Source: Mannheimia indoligenes (lineage in GTDB: Bacteria; Pseudomonadota; Gammaproteobacteria; Enterobacterales; Pasteurellaceae). From it: 64,000 nt of DNA. Below, piece after piece: positions 48,520 through 56,935 of the stretch. The number at the start of each line of letters is the position of its first letter. The stretch's first letter is position 1. Location: the NCBI RefSeq assembly GCF_036880405.1, contig NZ_JBAJJM010000001.1:62001-126000 (forward strand), read 5' to 3'. The position numbers were made by a program, and so were the translations under genes. The notes under the pieces are model-generated. The model worked only from the letters and a program-made list of their open reading frames with translations. It was not told the origin of the DNA and ran no database searches.

Positions 48520-50883
48520 ATGATAGTCGATCCAAATTATCAACAAGAATTAGAAAAATATGAAAATCCTGTGCCGAGCCGAGAGTTTATTTTAAATACT
48601 ATTCGTGAACATAACGCACCGATGAGTCGTGATGAGTTGCTCGAAGCATTTCACATTTATGATGAAGAACGAATGGAGGGTGTTCGCCGCCGTTTACGGG
48701 CAATGGAAAATGACGGCGAGTTAGTGTTTACTAAAGGTAAACGTTATGCCTTGCCTGAAAAGATGGATTTATTGAAAGGGACAGTGATTGGTCATCGTGA
48801 TGGCTATGGTTTTCTACAAGTAGAAGGGCACGAAAAACTCACGACGAAAAATGAGGATTGGTTTATTCCTAATGCTCAAATGGTAAAAGTAATGCACGGT
48901 GATTTTGTACTGGCACAGCCGAACGGCACAGATAGAAGAGGTCGTAAAGAAGTGCGTATCGTGCGTGTGCTGGAAGCCCGTAAAAAGCAGATTGTTGGGC
49001 GATTCTTCCTGGAAAGTGGTATCGGTTTCGTTGTGCCTGACGATAGCCGTATCAATCAAGATATTCTAATCCCTGATGAGCATCGTATGGGAGCAAGAAT
49101 GGGACAGGTTGTTGTGGTGGAATTGCAAGAACGCAAAGCCGGTTTTAACCGCCCGGTGGGTTTTATTACGGAGATTTTAGGCGATAATTTAGCACCGGGT
49201 ATGGAAATCGAAATTGCATTACGCAATCACGATATTCCACACGTTTGGTCAGAAGGGGTAGAAAAGCAAATTCGTCAATTTACTAGCGAAGAAGTGCCGG
49301 AAGAAGCGAAGCAGGGGCGTATTGATTTACGTGATTTACCGCTCATTACTATTGATGGCGAAGATGCTCGTGATTTTGACGATGCGGTCTTTGCCAAAAA
49401 AGAGGGTAACGGTTGGCGTTTGTGGGTAGCTATTGCTGATGTGAGCTATTATGTCCGCCCGAAAACGGCGTTAGATTTGGAAGCACTTAATCGAGGTAAC
49501 TCGGTTTATTTCCCGAATCGAGTGATTCCAATGCTACCCGAAGTTCTTTCAAATGGCTTGTGTTCATTAAATCCACAGGTTGATCGTCTCTGTTTAGTGG
49601 CGGAAATGTCGGTTTCCAACAAAGGGGAATTGGTCGATTACAAATTCTATGAAGCAGTAATGAATTCACACGCTCGCCTGACCTATACCAAAGTTTGGAA
49701 AATGTTAGAAGGCGATGAAATTTTGCGTGAGCGTTATGCACCATTAGTGCCACATATTGAAGAGCTTTATGCGATGTTCCAAACTTTAATGAAAGCTCGT
49801 CAAAAGCGAGGGGCAATTGAGTTTGAAACCATTGAAAATCAATTTATTTTCAATCCACAAGGGCGAATTGAACGCATTGAGCCGCTTATCCGCAATGATG
49901 CACACAAATTAATTGAAGAGTGTATGATTTTAGCAAACATCGCGGCGGCTCGTTTTGTAGAAAAAGCAAATGAACCCGCACTTTATCGTATCCACGATAA
50001 ACCAAGTGAAGAAAAATTATTGAGTTTTAAATCCTTTGTGCGTGAATGCGGCTTAACGTGGGACGTTGGACTTGATCCGCAACCTAAAGATTACGGCGTA
50101 TTATTAAACCAAATTGCCGAACGTGCCGATAAAGAGCTTATTCAAACAATGTTACTTCGTTCTCTTAAACAAGCCGTTTATGCGGCGGATAACATCGGAC
50201 ATTTTGGCTTAGCATTAACCGAATATGCTCACTTTACCTCGCCAATTCGCCGTTATCCTGATTTGTTATTGCACCGTGCGATTAAATATTTAATCGAAAA
50301 AGGCAAGGGCAATACACGTCATTATACTGATGGCGGTGGTTATCACTACAAGTTAGATGATATGGACGCATTTGGAGATAAATGTTCTGCTACCGAACGC
50401 CGAGCAGATGAAGCGACCCGTGATGTGGCAGATTGGCTGAAATGTGAGTTTATGCAGGATCATATCGGCGAAGAGTTTGATGGTGTAATTTCAAGCGTAA
50501 CAGGATTTGGCTTATTTGTGAAACTTAATGAGCTATTTATTGATGGTTTGGTTCATATTTCAACCTTAGATAATGACTACTACCATTATGATGCAGACAG
50601 ACAACGTTTGGTGGGCGAAAGTGGCATCATTTATCGCTTAGGTGATACTGTTCGAGTAAAAGTGATCAACGTGAATTTAGATGAAAAGAAAATTGACTTT
50701 GAGTTGCTAACTGAACATAAAACGACAGGTAAAACGGCGAGAAAAAAGGCAAAAGCCGCAGCGAAACCTGTTTTCAAAGAACCAAAAACCGTAAAAAAAG
50801 CGAAGAAAACCACAGAGAAAAAACCGGTAAAATCTGCAAAAAAACGGACAAAAACGACCGCTAGTAAGTCAAAGAAGAAATAG
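48520..50883 (+). CDS. rnr: Ribonuclease R
   Basis: 787 residues, 3'-5' exoribonuclease of the RNB family that degrades structured RNA and acts in tmRNA-linked decay. Order: N-terminal helix-turn-helix (PMSRDELLEAFHIYDEERMEGVRRRL), cold-shock domains, catalytic RNB domain (ITIDGEDARDFDDAVFA, with the metal aspartates), HFTSPIRRYPDLLLHR, S1 domain (FDGVISSVTGFGLFVKL), and a Lys-rich tail from about residue 737. Very strong ribosome site AAAAGGAGGC. Confidence 0.97.
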   Translation: MIVDPNYQQELEKYENPVPSREFILNTIREHNAPMSRDELLEAFHIYDEERMEGVRRRLRAMENDGELVFTKGKRYALPEKMDLLKGTVIGHRDGYGFLQVEGHEKLTTKNEDWFIPNAQMVKVMHGDFVLAQPNGTDRRGRKEVRIVRVLEARKKQIVGRFFLESGIGFVVPDDSRINQDILIPDEHRMGARMGQVVVVELQERKAGFNRPVGFITEILGDNLAPGMEIEIALRNHDIPHVWSEGVEKQIRQFTSEEVPEEAKQGRIDLRDLPLITIDGEDARDFDDAVFAKKEGNGWRLWVAIADVSYYVRPKTALDLEALNRGNSVYFPNRVIPMLPEVLSNGLCSLNPQVDRLCLVAEMSVSNKGELVDYKFYEAVMNSHARLTYTKVWKMLEGDEILRERYAPLVPHIEELYAMFQTLMKARQKRGAIEFETIENQFIFNPQGRIERIEPLIRNDAHKLIEECMILANIAAARFVEKANEPALYRIHDKPSEEKLLSFKSFVRECGLTWDVGLDPQPKDYGVLLNQIAERADKELIQTMLLRSLKQAVYAADNIGHFGLALTEYAHFTSPIRRYPDLLLHRAIKYLIEKGKGNTRHYTDGGGYHYKLDDMDAFGDKCSATERRADEATRDVADWLKCEFMQDHIGEEFDGVISSVTGFGLFVKLNELFIDGLVHISTLDNDYYHYDADRQRLVGESGIIYRLGDTVRVKVINVNLDEKKIDFELLTEHKTTGKTARKKAKAAAKPVFKEPKTVKKAKKTTEKKPVKSAKKRTKTTASKSKKK

Positions 50884-50886
50884 AAA

Positions 50887-51153
50887 ATGGATTATAAAAA
50901 ACAGATTTTGTGTAGCATTTTGTTTGCAGTTGTTATCGCAATAATCAGCTACTTCATTTTTAGCTATATTCCCTTTGATTGTAATGATTTGACTAAACTC
51001 AATGATTACCAACGTTTAGAATGCCGTACCGCAGAAGTGCTGGGTATTTATTACTGGCTACCTCACACCACAACCTTGTTTTTCGGGGCTATTCTGTTTT
51101 ATTGGGCTGTTTATGGTTTGGTATCGTTAGTGCAATCCGTGTTAAAACGCTAA
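50887..51153 (+). CDS. Small membrane protein with two predicted membrane segments
   Basis: 88 residues. Hydrophobic stretches at about residues 7-28 (ILCSILFAVVIAIISYFIFS) and 60-82 (TTLFFGAILFYWAVYGLVSL). A short loop between them has two cysteines (DCNDLTK, ECRTAEV). It begins 3 bases after the rnr stop and is thus co-transcribed with rnr. No family recognised. Confidence 0.7.
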   Translation: MDYKKQILCSILFAVVIAIISYFIFSYIPFDCNDLTKLNDYQRLECRTAEVLGIYYWLPHTTTLFFGAILFYWAVYGLVSLVQSVLKR

Positions 51154-51190
51154 CAAGCGGTTAAATTTGAGCAAACATTTGCAAATATTG

Positions 51191-51223
51191 AAAGACCTAT
51201 CTTTTCAGATAGGTCTTTTTATT
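51191..51223 (+). terminator. Rho-independent terminator after rnr unit
   Basis: AAAGACCTATC/GATAGGTCTTT stem then TTATTTT. A USS (ACAAGCGGTT) lies just before it at 51153. Confidence 0.9.
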
Positions 51224-51244
51224 TTGTAAATAAATGAAAACTCC

Positions 51245-51273
51245 TTGATAGATGTATCACGAATAGATAAAAT
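51245..51273 (+). promoter_or_regulatory. Promoter of the mra/dcw cluster
   Basis: -35 TTGATA and -10 TAAAAT with exactly 17 bases between them, about 83 bases before mraZ. Confidence 0.75.
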
Positions 51274-51285
51274 CCCCCAATTAAG

Positions 51286-51310
51286 TGGGAAAAAGTGGTG
51301 GATTGTGGAT
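51286..51310 (+). promoter_or_regulatory. MraZ operator boxes
   Basis: Three TGG-type pentamers, TGGGA, TGGTG and TGGAT, each followed by 5 bases, giving a 10-base period. This is the spacing of MraZ-binding repeats in E. coli and mycoplasmas. They begin about 13 bases past the -10 and so would block early transcription. Confidence 0.75.
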
Positions 51311-51355
51311 CTTTTTCTTAAATTTAACATTATTTAACTAAGGCGAAGAATCAAA

Positions 51356-51814
51356 ATGTTTCGTGGTGCAAGTTCAATCAGTATTGATAGTAAAGGGCGG
51401 ATCGCTATTCCGACCCGCTACCGTGCAGAACTTCTCGAAAAACATCACGGAATTTTAGTTTGCACAGTCGATATTCGTCAGCCTTGTTTGCTACTTTACC
51501 CTTTGCACGAATGGGAAATTGTTGAGCAGAAATTACTGGCATTATCAAATTTTGACCCCGTTCAACGCCGTATTCAGCGTGTAATGCAAGGCTTTGCAAC
51601 CGAATGTGAAATGGACTCGGCAGGTCGTATTTTACTTAGCCCTACACTTCGCCAACACGCTCAATTAGATCAACAGATTATGTTGGTTGGGCAATTAAAC
51701 AAATTTGAAATCTGGCAAGATAAACAATGGCAAGCCCAAATTGCTGAAGATCTTGCATTTGGTGGTTCAGCAGAAATGTTGGATTGCGATGCCTTAAAAA
51801 ATTTATCGCTATAG
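51356..51814 (+). CDS. mraZ: Transcriptional regulator MraZ
   Basis: 152 residues, two AbrB-like DNA-binding domains (SISIDSKGRIAIPTRYR and CEMDSAGRILLSPTLRQHA). It represses its own operon, the division and cell-wall cluster that follows. The ATG at 51356 has AAGGCGAAG before it, and the predicted operator lies 46 bases upstream. First gene of the cluster, 15 bases before rsmH. Confidence 0.96.
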   Translation: MFRGASSISIDSKGRIAIPTRYRAELLEKHHGILVCTVDIRQPCLLLYPLHEWEIVEQKLLALSNFDPVQRRIQRVMQGFATECEMDSAGRILLSPTLRQHAQLDQQIMLVGQLNKFEIWQDKQWQAQIAEDLAFGGSAEMLDCDALKNLSL

Positions 51815-51829
51815 TAATTGGAAAGAAAA

Positions 51830-52768
51830 ATGAGCGAAACACCGAAACATATTACAGTATTATTGCACGAAGCCGTTGATGGCTTAGCAATTAAGCCTAA
51901 CGGTATCTATATTGATGGTACTTTTGGGCGTGGTGGACATTCTCGCTTAATTTTATCCAAATTAGGCGAAAATGGACGCTTGATTGCAACAGATCGTGAT
52001 CCTCGAGCGATCGCAGAAGCTCAAACCATTAACGATCCACGTTTTCAGATTGAACACACTGCTTTTTCTGTCATTCCTGAAATTTGTGAACGAATGGGAT
52101 TGGTTGGCAAAATTGACGGCATTTTACTTGATTTGGGCGTTTCTTCTCCACAACTTGATGAAGCTGAAAGAGGCTTCAGCTTTATGCGTGATGGACCACT
52201 TGATATGCGTATGGATACCACCAAAGGATTATCAGCCTCAGAGTGGTTAGCTCAAGTATCTGTTGAAGATTTAGCTTGGGTGCTTAAAGAGTTTGGCGAA
52301 GAACGCTTTGCCAAACGCATTGCACAAGCGGTCGTTTCTTACAATAAATCTGCAAGTGAGAAAATTTCTCGCACGTTGCAACTCGCCCAAATTATTAGCG
52401 ATGCCGTGCCGTTTAAAGATAAGCATAAACACCCGGCAACTCGTTCTTTCCAAGCAATTAGAATTTTTATTAACAGCGAATTAGATGAACTGGAAAAAGC
52501 TCTCAATTCCGCATTAACCGTATTAGCTCCAGAAGGGCGTTTGTCTATTATTAGCTTCCACTCACTTGAAGACAGAATGGTCAAGCAGTTTATGCGTAAA
52601 CATAGCAAAGGTATGGACGTACCTCGAGGTTTGCCTATTTTGGAAGCTGAATTGAATAAAAATATTCCACTTAAAACCATTGGAAAAGCGATTATGCCAA
52701 GTGAAGCAGAGATTGAAGCAAACGCTCGCTCACGTAGTGCGGTGCTCCGAATTGCAGAAAAACGCTAG
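51830..52768 (+). CDS. rsmH: 16S rRNA (cytosine1402-N4)-methyltransferase
   Basis: 312 residues (MraW). KHITVLLHEAVDGL, the SAM motif YIDGTFGRGGHS, and DGILLDLGVSSPQLDEAERGF are diagnostic. The ATG at 51830 is preferred, with GGAAAG upstream, over the ATG-like start at 51818. Second gene in the cluster as usual. Confidence 0.96.
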   Translation: MSETPKHITVLLHEAVDGLAIKPNGIYIDGTFGRGGHSRLILSKLGENGRLIATDRDPRAIAEAQTINDPRFQIEHTAFSVIPEICERMGLVGKIDGILLDLGVSSPQLDEAERGFSFMRDGPLDMRMDTTKGLSASEWLAQVSVEDLAWVLKEFGEERFAKRIAQAVVSYNKSASEKISRTLQLAQIISDAVPFKDKHKHPATRSFQAIRIFINSELDELEKALNSALTVLAPEGRLSIISFHSLEDRMVKQFMRKHSKGMDVPRGLPILEAELNKNIPLKTIGKAIMPSEAEIEANARSRSAVLRIAEKR

Positions 52769-52796
52769 TAACGTTAAGTAAATGAAAGGAATGAAA

Positions 52797-53108
52797 ATGT
52801 CTAACGAACGCTATCCGTTACACCAAATTATTATTGACGATATTTTTAGTCATAACAAAGTTGCGATTTTACTGCTAATTGGAGTGGTTATTTCAGCGGT
52901 TGCAACAATTTGGGTAACGCACCAAACCCGTTTGTCTGTTAGTGAACAAGGGCAATTAATTTCCGCTAATCAGAAGCTGGAGAGCCAATATACCAATTTG
53001 TTATTGGAAGAAAATAGCCGTAGTGGAAGAGCGAGAGTTGATGCCGCTGCAGAATCTTTCGGTTTACAGCCAATTAAAAAAGAACAAGAAATAATTTTAG
53101 TTGAATAG
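52797..53108 (+). CDS. ftsL: Cell division protein FtsL
   Basis: 103 residues, bitopic division protein. A cytoplasmic N-terminus is followed by one transmembrane segment (about residues 26-46, VAILLLIGVVISAVATIWV) and a periplasmic coiled coil (QTRLSVSEQGQLISANQKLE). It forms FtsQLB and activates FtsWI. I prefer the ATG at 52797, with AAGGA six bases before it, over the ATG at 52782. Three bases separate it from ftsI. Confidence 0.9.
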   Translation: MSNERYPLHQIIIDDIFSHNKVAILLLIGVVISAVATIWVTHQTRLSVSEQGQLISANQKLESQYTNLLLEENSRSGRARVDAAAESFGLQPIKKEQEIILVE

Positions 53109-53111
53109 AAA

Positions 53112-55166
53112 ATGGTCAAGTCAGTTAAAGTAAAACCTAAACAAAAAGCCCCAATTGCAGAGCCAACAAAAGTAGAAGGTAAAAAATTACCTAGTTTTTT
53201 ACCGAAACGCTTCTGGGTGGTGGCACTGTTAATGGTGGTAATGGTAGTAGGGCTCTTAGCTCAAGCTGCTTATATTCAACTTATTGATTCTGAACGATTA
53301 ATTAAAGAAGCAAATAACCGCTCGCTTCGTACTAAAGAATTGCAATTCACGCGTGGGAGGATTTTAGATCGCAATGGGCGTTTCCTTTCCATTAGTGTTC
53401 CAATGTATTCTTTAACACTTGATCCAAGAGAATATTTCGATACTAAGCTAAGACGTTCCAACGAAAGCTGGCGAGCGTTGGCGATTGAAATGGAAACGTC
53501 AAAAAGTAAGATTGAAGCCAGTGTGAATAAATTTATTGAGAAAAAGAATATCTCAAAAGAGAAAGTAGATTTTGACCCTCGCTCTATTTTAAACACCAAA
53601 AGTGAAGGTTATTGGACACAACTTGCACAAGTTACAGGCTTAGATTACAACGCGTTAATAGAGAAAGTGAGAAATAATCCAAGTTCTGTTTTCGTTCGTT
53701 TAGATCAGGAACACTGGGAACTAGAACGCCGGAAATTCCAAGCACTAAGCAAAGAAATCGGGCGGTCTTATAATGACATAATGGACGAGCTTTACAGCAA
53801 AAATCGCCAACGTTTTGTCTATTTGTCTCGCCATCAATCAGAAGCGATTAGTGAGTATGCGAAAGAACTTGATATTGATGCGTTAGTGATTAAAGGTGAA
53901 TCTCGCCGTTTTTATCCATTATCAGAAGAAGCTTCGCAACTTATTGGCTTTACCGATAAAGACGATATGAATGGCTCGGAAGGCTTAGAACGTAGTTTTA
54001 ACTCTTTGCTGATTGGTAAAAACGGTAAACAAATAATCCGTAAAGATGCTAAAGGCAATATTGTTGAGAATATTCGTTCGGAAAAACAATACGATCCGCA
54101 AGATGTAATGCTCAGTATCGATGAAGAGTTGCAATCTATGGTGTACCGTGAAATCAAAAAAGCGGTGCAGGAAAATAATGCAGAATCAGGCACAGCAGTA
54201 TTAGTTGATGTTCAAACAGGCGAAGTATTGGCAATGGCAAATGCACCGTCATTTAATCCAAACAAACGTGATAGCTTTAAACCAGAGCTTATGCGTAACC
54301 GTGCGATTACCGATACTTTTGAGCCGGGTTCAACAGTAAAACCTTTTACTGTATTAACCGCCTTACATAATAAAGTAACTTATAAAGATGAAGTTATCGG
54401 TACAAGACCTATTGTAATAAATGGACATACCATTAAAGACGTTGCCCCTAGAGATAGCTTGACTATCACAGGTATTTTACAAAAATCCAGTAACATTGGC
54501 GTAAGTAAATTAGCCTTAAGAATGCCTGCTAATGCGTTAGTGGATACTTACACTAAAGTGGGTTTTGGTAAAGATACAGGTTTAGGTTTAGGCGAACAAC
54601 GAGGTACAAACGGAGATCGTAAACGCTGGGCAGATATTGAACGAGCAACACTTTCTTATGGTTACGGTTTGAATGTTACGCCACTTCAGCTTGCTCGAGC
54701 TTATGCAACCTTAGGCAGCTTCGGGATTTATCGCCCACTTTCTATTACCAAAGTAGATCCCCCTGTTATTGGCGAGCGAGTTCTACCAGAAAAAACCACC
54801 CGTGAAGTAGTGCAGATGATGGAAAGCGTTGCTGCAAAAGGCGAAGGTGGACACCGTGCTGCGGTTGATGGCTACCGTGTTGCAATCAAAACAGGTACGG
54901 CTCGTAAGTTAGAAAACGGTAAATATGTGGAGAAATATATCGCCTATACCGCAGGTCTTGCCCCGGCAAGCGATCCTCGTTTTGCTTTAGTAGTACTCAT
55001 TAATGAGCCGAAAGCAGGTAACTATTATGGTGGTTTTGTATCAGCCCCACTATTCTCTCGTATTATGGGCTATACGCTAAAACAACGTAATATTAAGCCG
55101 GATAATTTAACGTCAGACACACAAAGTGCCGTGCGTGAAATCAAATTAGAACGTAGTATCAATTAA
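53112..55166 (+). CDS. ftsI: Septal peptidoglycan transpeptidase FtsI (PBP3), enlarged N-terminal region
   Basis: 684 residues against about 588 in E. coli and 610 in H. influenzae. A cytoplasmic tail and one membrane segment (about residues 33-54) are followed by the pedestal domain. The transpeptidase domain has the active-site serine in EPGSTVKPF (Ser407, Lys410), the SSN motif in LQKSSNIGVSK and KTGTA in AIKTGTARKLE. The extra length lies between about residues 120 and 240. There three stretches resemble each other (SWRALAIEMETSKSKIEASV, YWTQLAQVTGLDYNALIEKV, KFQALSKEIGRSYNDIMDEL), as if a helical module had been duplicated. Partners are FtsW and FtsQLB at the septum. Confidence 0.95.
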   Translation: MVKSVKVKPKQKAPIAEPTKVEGKKLPSFLPKRFWVVALLMVVMVVGLLAQAAYIQLIDSERLIKEANNRSLRTKELQFTRGRILDRNGRFLSISVPMYSLTLDPREYFDTKLRRSNESWRALAIEMETSKSKIEASVNKFIEKKNISKEKVDFDPRSILNTKSEGYWTQLAQVTGLDYNALIEKVRNNPSSVFVRLDQEHWELERRKFQALSKEIGRSYNDIMDELYSKNRQRFVYLSRHQSEAISEYAKELDIDALVIKGESRRFYPLSEEASQLIGFTDKDDMNGSEGLERSFNSLLIGKNGKQIIRKDAKGNIVENIRSEKQYDPQDVMLSIDEELQSMVYREIKKAVQENNAESGTAVLVDVQTGEVLAMANAPSFNPNKRDSFKPELMRNRAITDTFEPGSTVKPFTVLTALHNKVTYKDEVIGTRPIVINGHTIKDVAPRDSLTITGILQKSSNIGVSKLALRMPANALVDTYTKVGFGKDTGLGLGEQRGTNGDRKRWADIERATLSYGYGLNVTPLQLARAYATLGSFGIYRPLSITKVDPPVIGERVLPEKTTREVVQMMESVAAKGEGGHRAAVDGYRVAIKTGTARKLENGKYVEKYIAYTAGLAPASDPRFALVVLINEPKAGNYYGGFVSAPLFSRIMGYTLKQRNIKPDNLTSDTQSAVREIKLERSIN

Positions 55167-55174
55167 GGTCAGCT

Positions 55175-56674
55175 ATGAAACGTTTACTTCCTTTTCTCAC
55201 AGAGCTTGATGCTTGGGTTGAAGAACTCACCGAGCTAAAGCAAATGACGTTAGACAGCCGCCAAGTTCAACAAGGCGACTTATTTATTGCTCTTAAAGGT
55301 CATCAAGTTGATGGTAGAAAATTTATCCCAAACGCTATCGAGAAAGGGGCTAAAATTATTTTAGCTGAAGCGGAAGAAGATCAAATTGAAGTTGAGCTTT
55401 CCCCACAATTTGCAAAATTTAACTTAGATCGTACCGCTTGTTGTAAAGTCATTTCTGTGCCTCAATTATCAAAATTGCTGTCTGCTATCGCAGGAGCGTT
55501 TTACGATAATCCATCACAAAAATTAGTGTTAGCAGGCATTACCGGCACAAACGGCAAAACGACAACCGCTCAACTGTTGGCTCAATGGCATAACTTGTTA
55601 GGCGGAAAATCAGCGGTAATGGGAACAATCGGTAACGGCTTATATGGCAAGGTACAAGAAGCAGTAAACACTACCGGCTCAGCCATTGAAATTCAACGTA
55701 ACCTTGCTGATTTTGTGAAACTGGGTGCAGATTTTTGTGCGATGGAAGTCAGCTCTCACGGTTTAGCTCAATTTAGAGCAGAAGCTTTGGAGTTTGATTT
55801 AGCGATATTCACTAACTTAAGCCGCGATCATCTTGATTACCACAACACAATGGAAGAATATGCAGAAGCGAAATTCCGCTTGTTTAGTGAACTTAATACG
55901 AAAGCTCAAGTAATTAACGCCGATGATGATATTGGTTCTGAATGGCTTAGCAAGTTACCCAATGCAGTGGCAGTAAGTACTCGCCCGGATTTCAGCACTA
56001 ACCATAAATTTATAAAAGCGACTGCCGTGAAATTTACGCTACAAGGTGCAACCATTAAATTTGAATCAAGCTGGGGAAATGGTGAATTACGCAGTAGTTT
56101 AATCGGGGCTTTCAACGTAAGTAATATTTTAACTGCTTTTGCTGGCTTGCTTGCATTAGGTTTTGATATTCAAACACTCATCAAAACAGCTCCGCAATTA
56201 GTTGGTGTGGCTGGCAGAATGGAATGTATCACAAGCCCAAATAAACCAATGGTGATTGTGGACTACGCCCATACACCTGATGCATTAGAAAAAGCACTAC
56301 AAGCAGCTCGTCTACATTGTGAAGGTGAACTCTGGTGCATTTTCGGCTGCGGCGGAGACCGTGATACGGGCAAACGCCCATTAATGGCAAAAATTGCCGA
56401 GCAATTAGCAGATAACGTGATCGCAACCGATGATAACCCTAGAACCGAAGATAACCAAAAAATTATGGCGGATATCTTCAAAGGTTTTGAAAACCAATCT
56501 GCGGTACAAGTGATCCACAACCGTGAGCAAGCGATTAAAACTGCCATTGAGCAAGCAAAATCTATCGATGTGATTTTAATTGCCGGCAAAGGGCACGAGG
56601 ATTATCAGATTATTGGGACGGAGAAGTTGCATTTTTCAGATCAGGAAGTTTCTAGGAAGTATTTAGTATCTTAA
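55175..56674 (+). CDS. murE: UDP-MurNAc-tripeptide synthetase (meso-DAP adding)
   Basis: 499 residues, Mur ligase. The ATP loop is AGITGTNGKTTTAQLL; SRDHLDYHNTMEEY is in the central domain. The DNPR motif (ATDDNPRTED) shows that meso-diaminopimelate is the added residue. ATG at 55175 preceded by AAGGTCAGC. In most relatives murF follows at once or overlaps; here a 261-base repeat-filled gap intervenes. Confidence 0.97.
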   Translation: MKRLLPFLTELDAWVEELTELKQMTLDSRQVQQGDLFIALKGHQVDGRKFIPNAIEKGAKIILAEAEEDQIEVELSPQFAKFNLDRTACCKVISVPQLSKLLSAIAGAFYDNPSQKLVLAGITGTNGKTTTAQLLAQWHNLLGGKSAVMGTIGNGLYGKVQEAVNTTGSAIEIQRNLADFVKLGADFCAMEVSSHGLAQFRAEALEFDLAIFTNLSRDHLDYHNTMEEYAEAKFRLFSELNTKAQVINADDDIGSEWLSKLPNAVAVSTRPDFSTNHKFIKATAVKFTLQGATIKFESSWGNGELRSSLIGAFNVSNILTAFAGLLALGFDIQTLIKTAPQLVGVAGRMECITSPNKPMVIVDYAHTPDALEKALQAARLHCEGELWCIFGCGGDRDTGKRPLMAKIAEQLADNVIATDDNPRTEDNQKIMADIFKGFENQSAVQVIHNREQAIKTAIEQAKSIDVILIAGKGHEDYQIIGTEKLHFSDQEVSRKYLVS

Positions 56675-56676
56675 TC

Positions 56677-56830
56677 AAATATCCCCCTCCCCTCTTTTCT
56701 AAAGACGGGTGATCGTGCAGAGCGTATTTTGAGTTCATCTGGCTATTTGTAATTTTATGTAGAAAAATGAACTTCAAATTTGTGGAGATCTAGTCCCCCT
56801 CTTTGAGCTACGAGGGGCTAGGGGAGATTT
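56677..56830. repeat. Short element with inverted ends in the murE-murF gap
   Basis: Left end AAATATCCCCCTCCCCTC (56677) and right end GAGGGGCTAGGGGAGATTT (ending 56830) are imperfect inverses. Inside, TTTTGAGTTCAT and ATGAACTTCAAA form another inverted repeat. About 154 bases, no frame. It looks like a MITE-like or BIME-like element; no target duplication is evident. Confidence 0.65.
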
Positions 56831-56889
56831 ATTCGCTTCGCTCACACTGAGTGCCGTTGCTAAAGCAACGTTCAAACGCAAGCGTTTGT
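56831..56889 (+). repeat. Three-hairpin palindromic element, copy 3
   Basis: CAC-TGA-GTG, CGTTGC-TAAA-GCAACG and AAACGC-AA-GCGTTT after ATTCGCTTCGCTC. It abuts the inverted-end element at 56677-56830. Open on the minus strand in the same frame as the rne copy. Confidence 0.82.
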
Positions 56890-56935
56890 GGCAGGATTAA
56901 TTAACACTCGTAGCTAATTATTAAAGAAAAACAAA

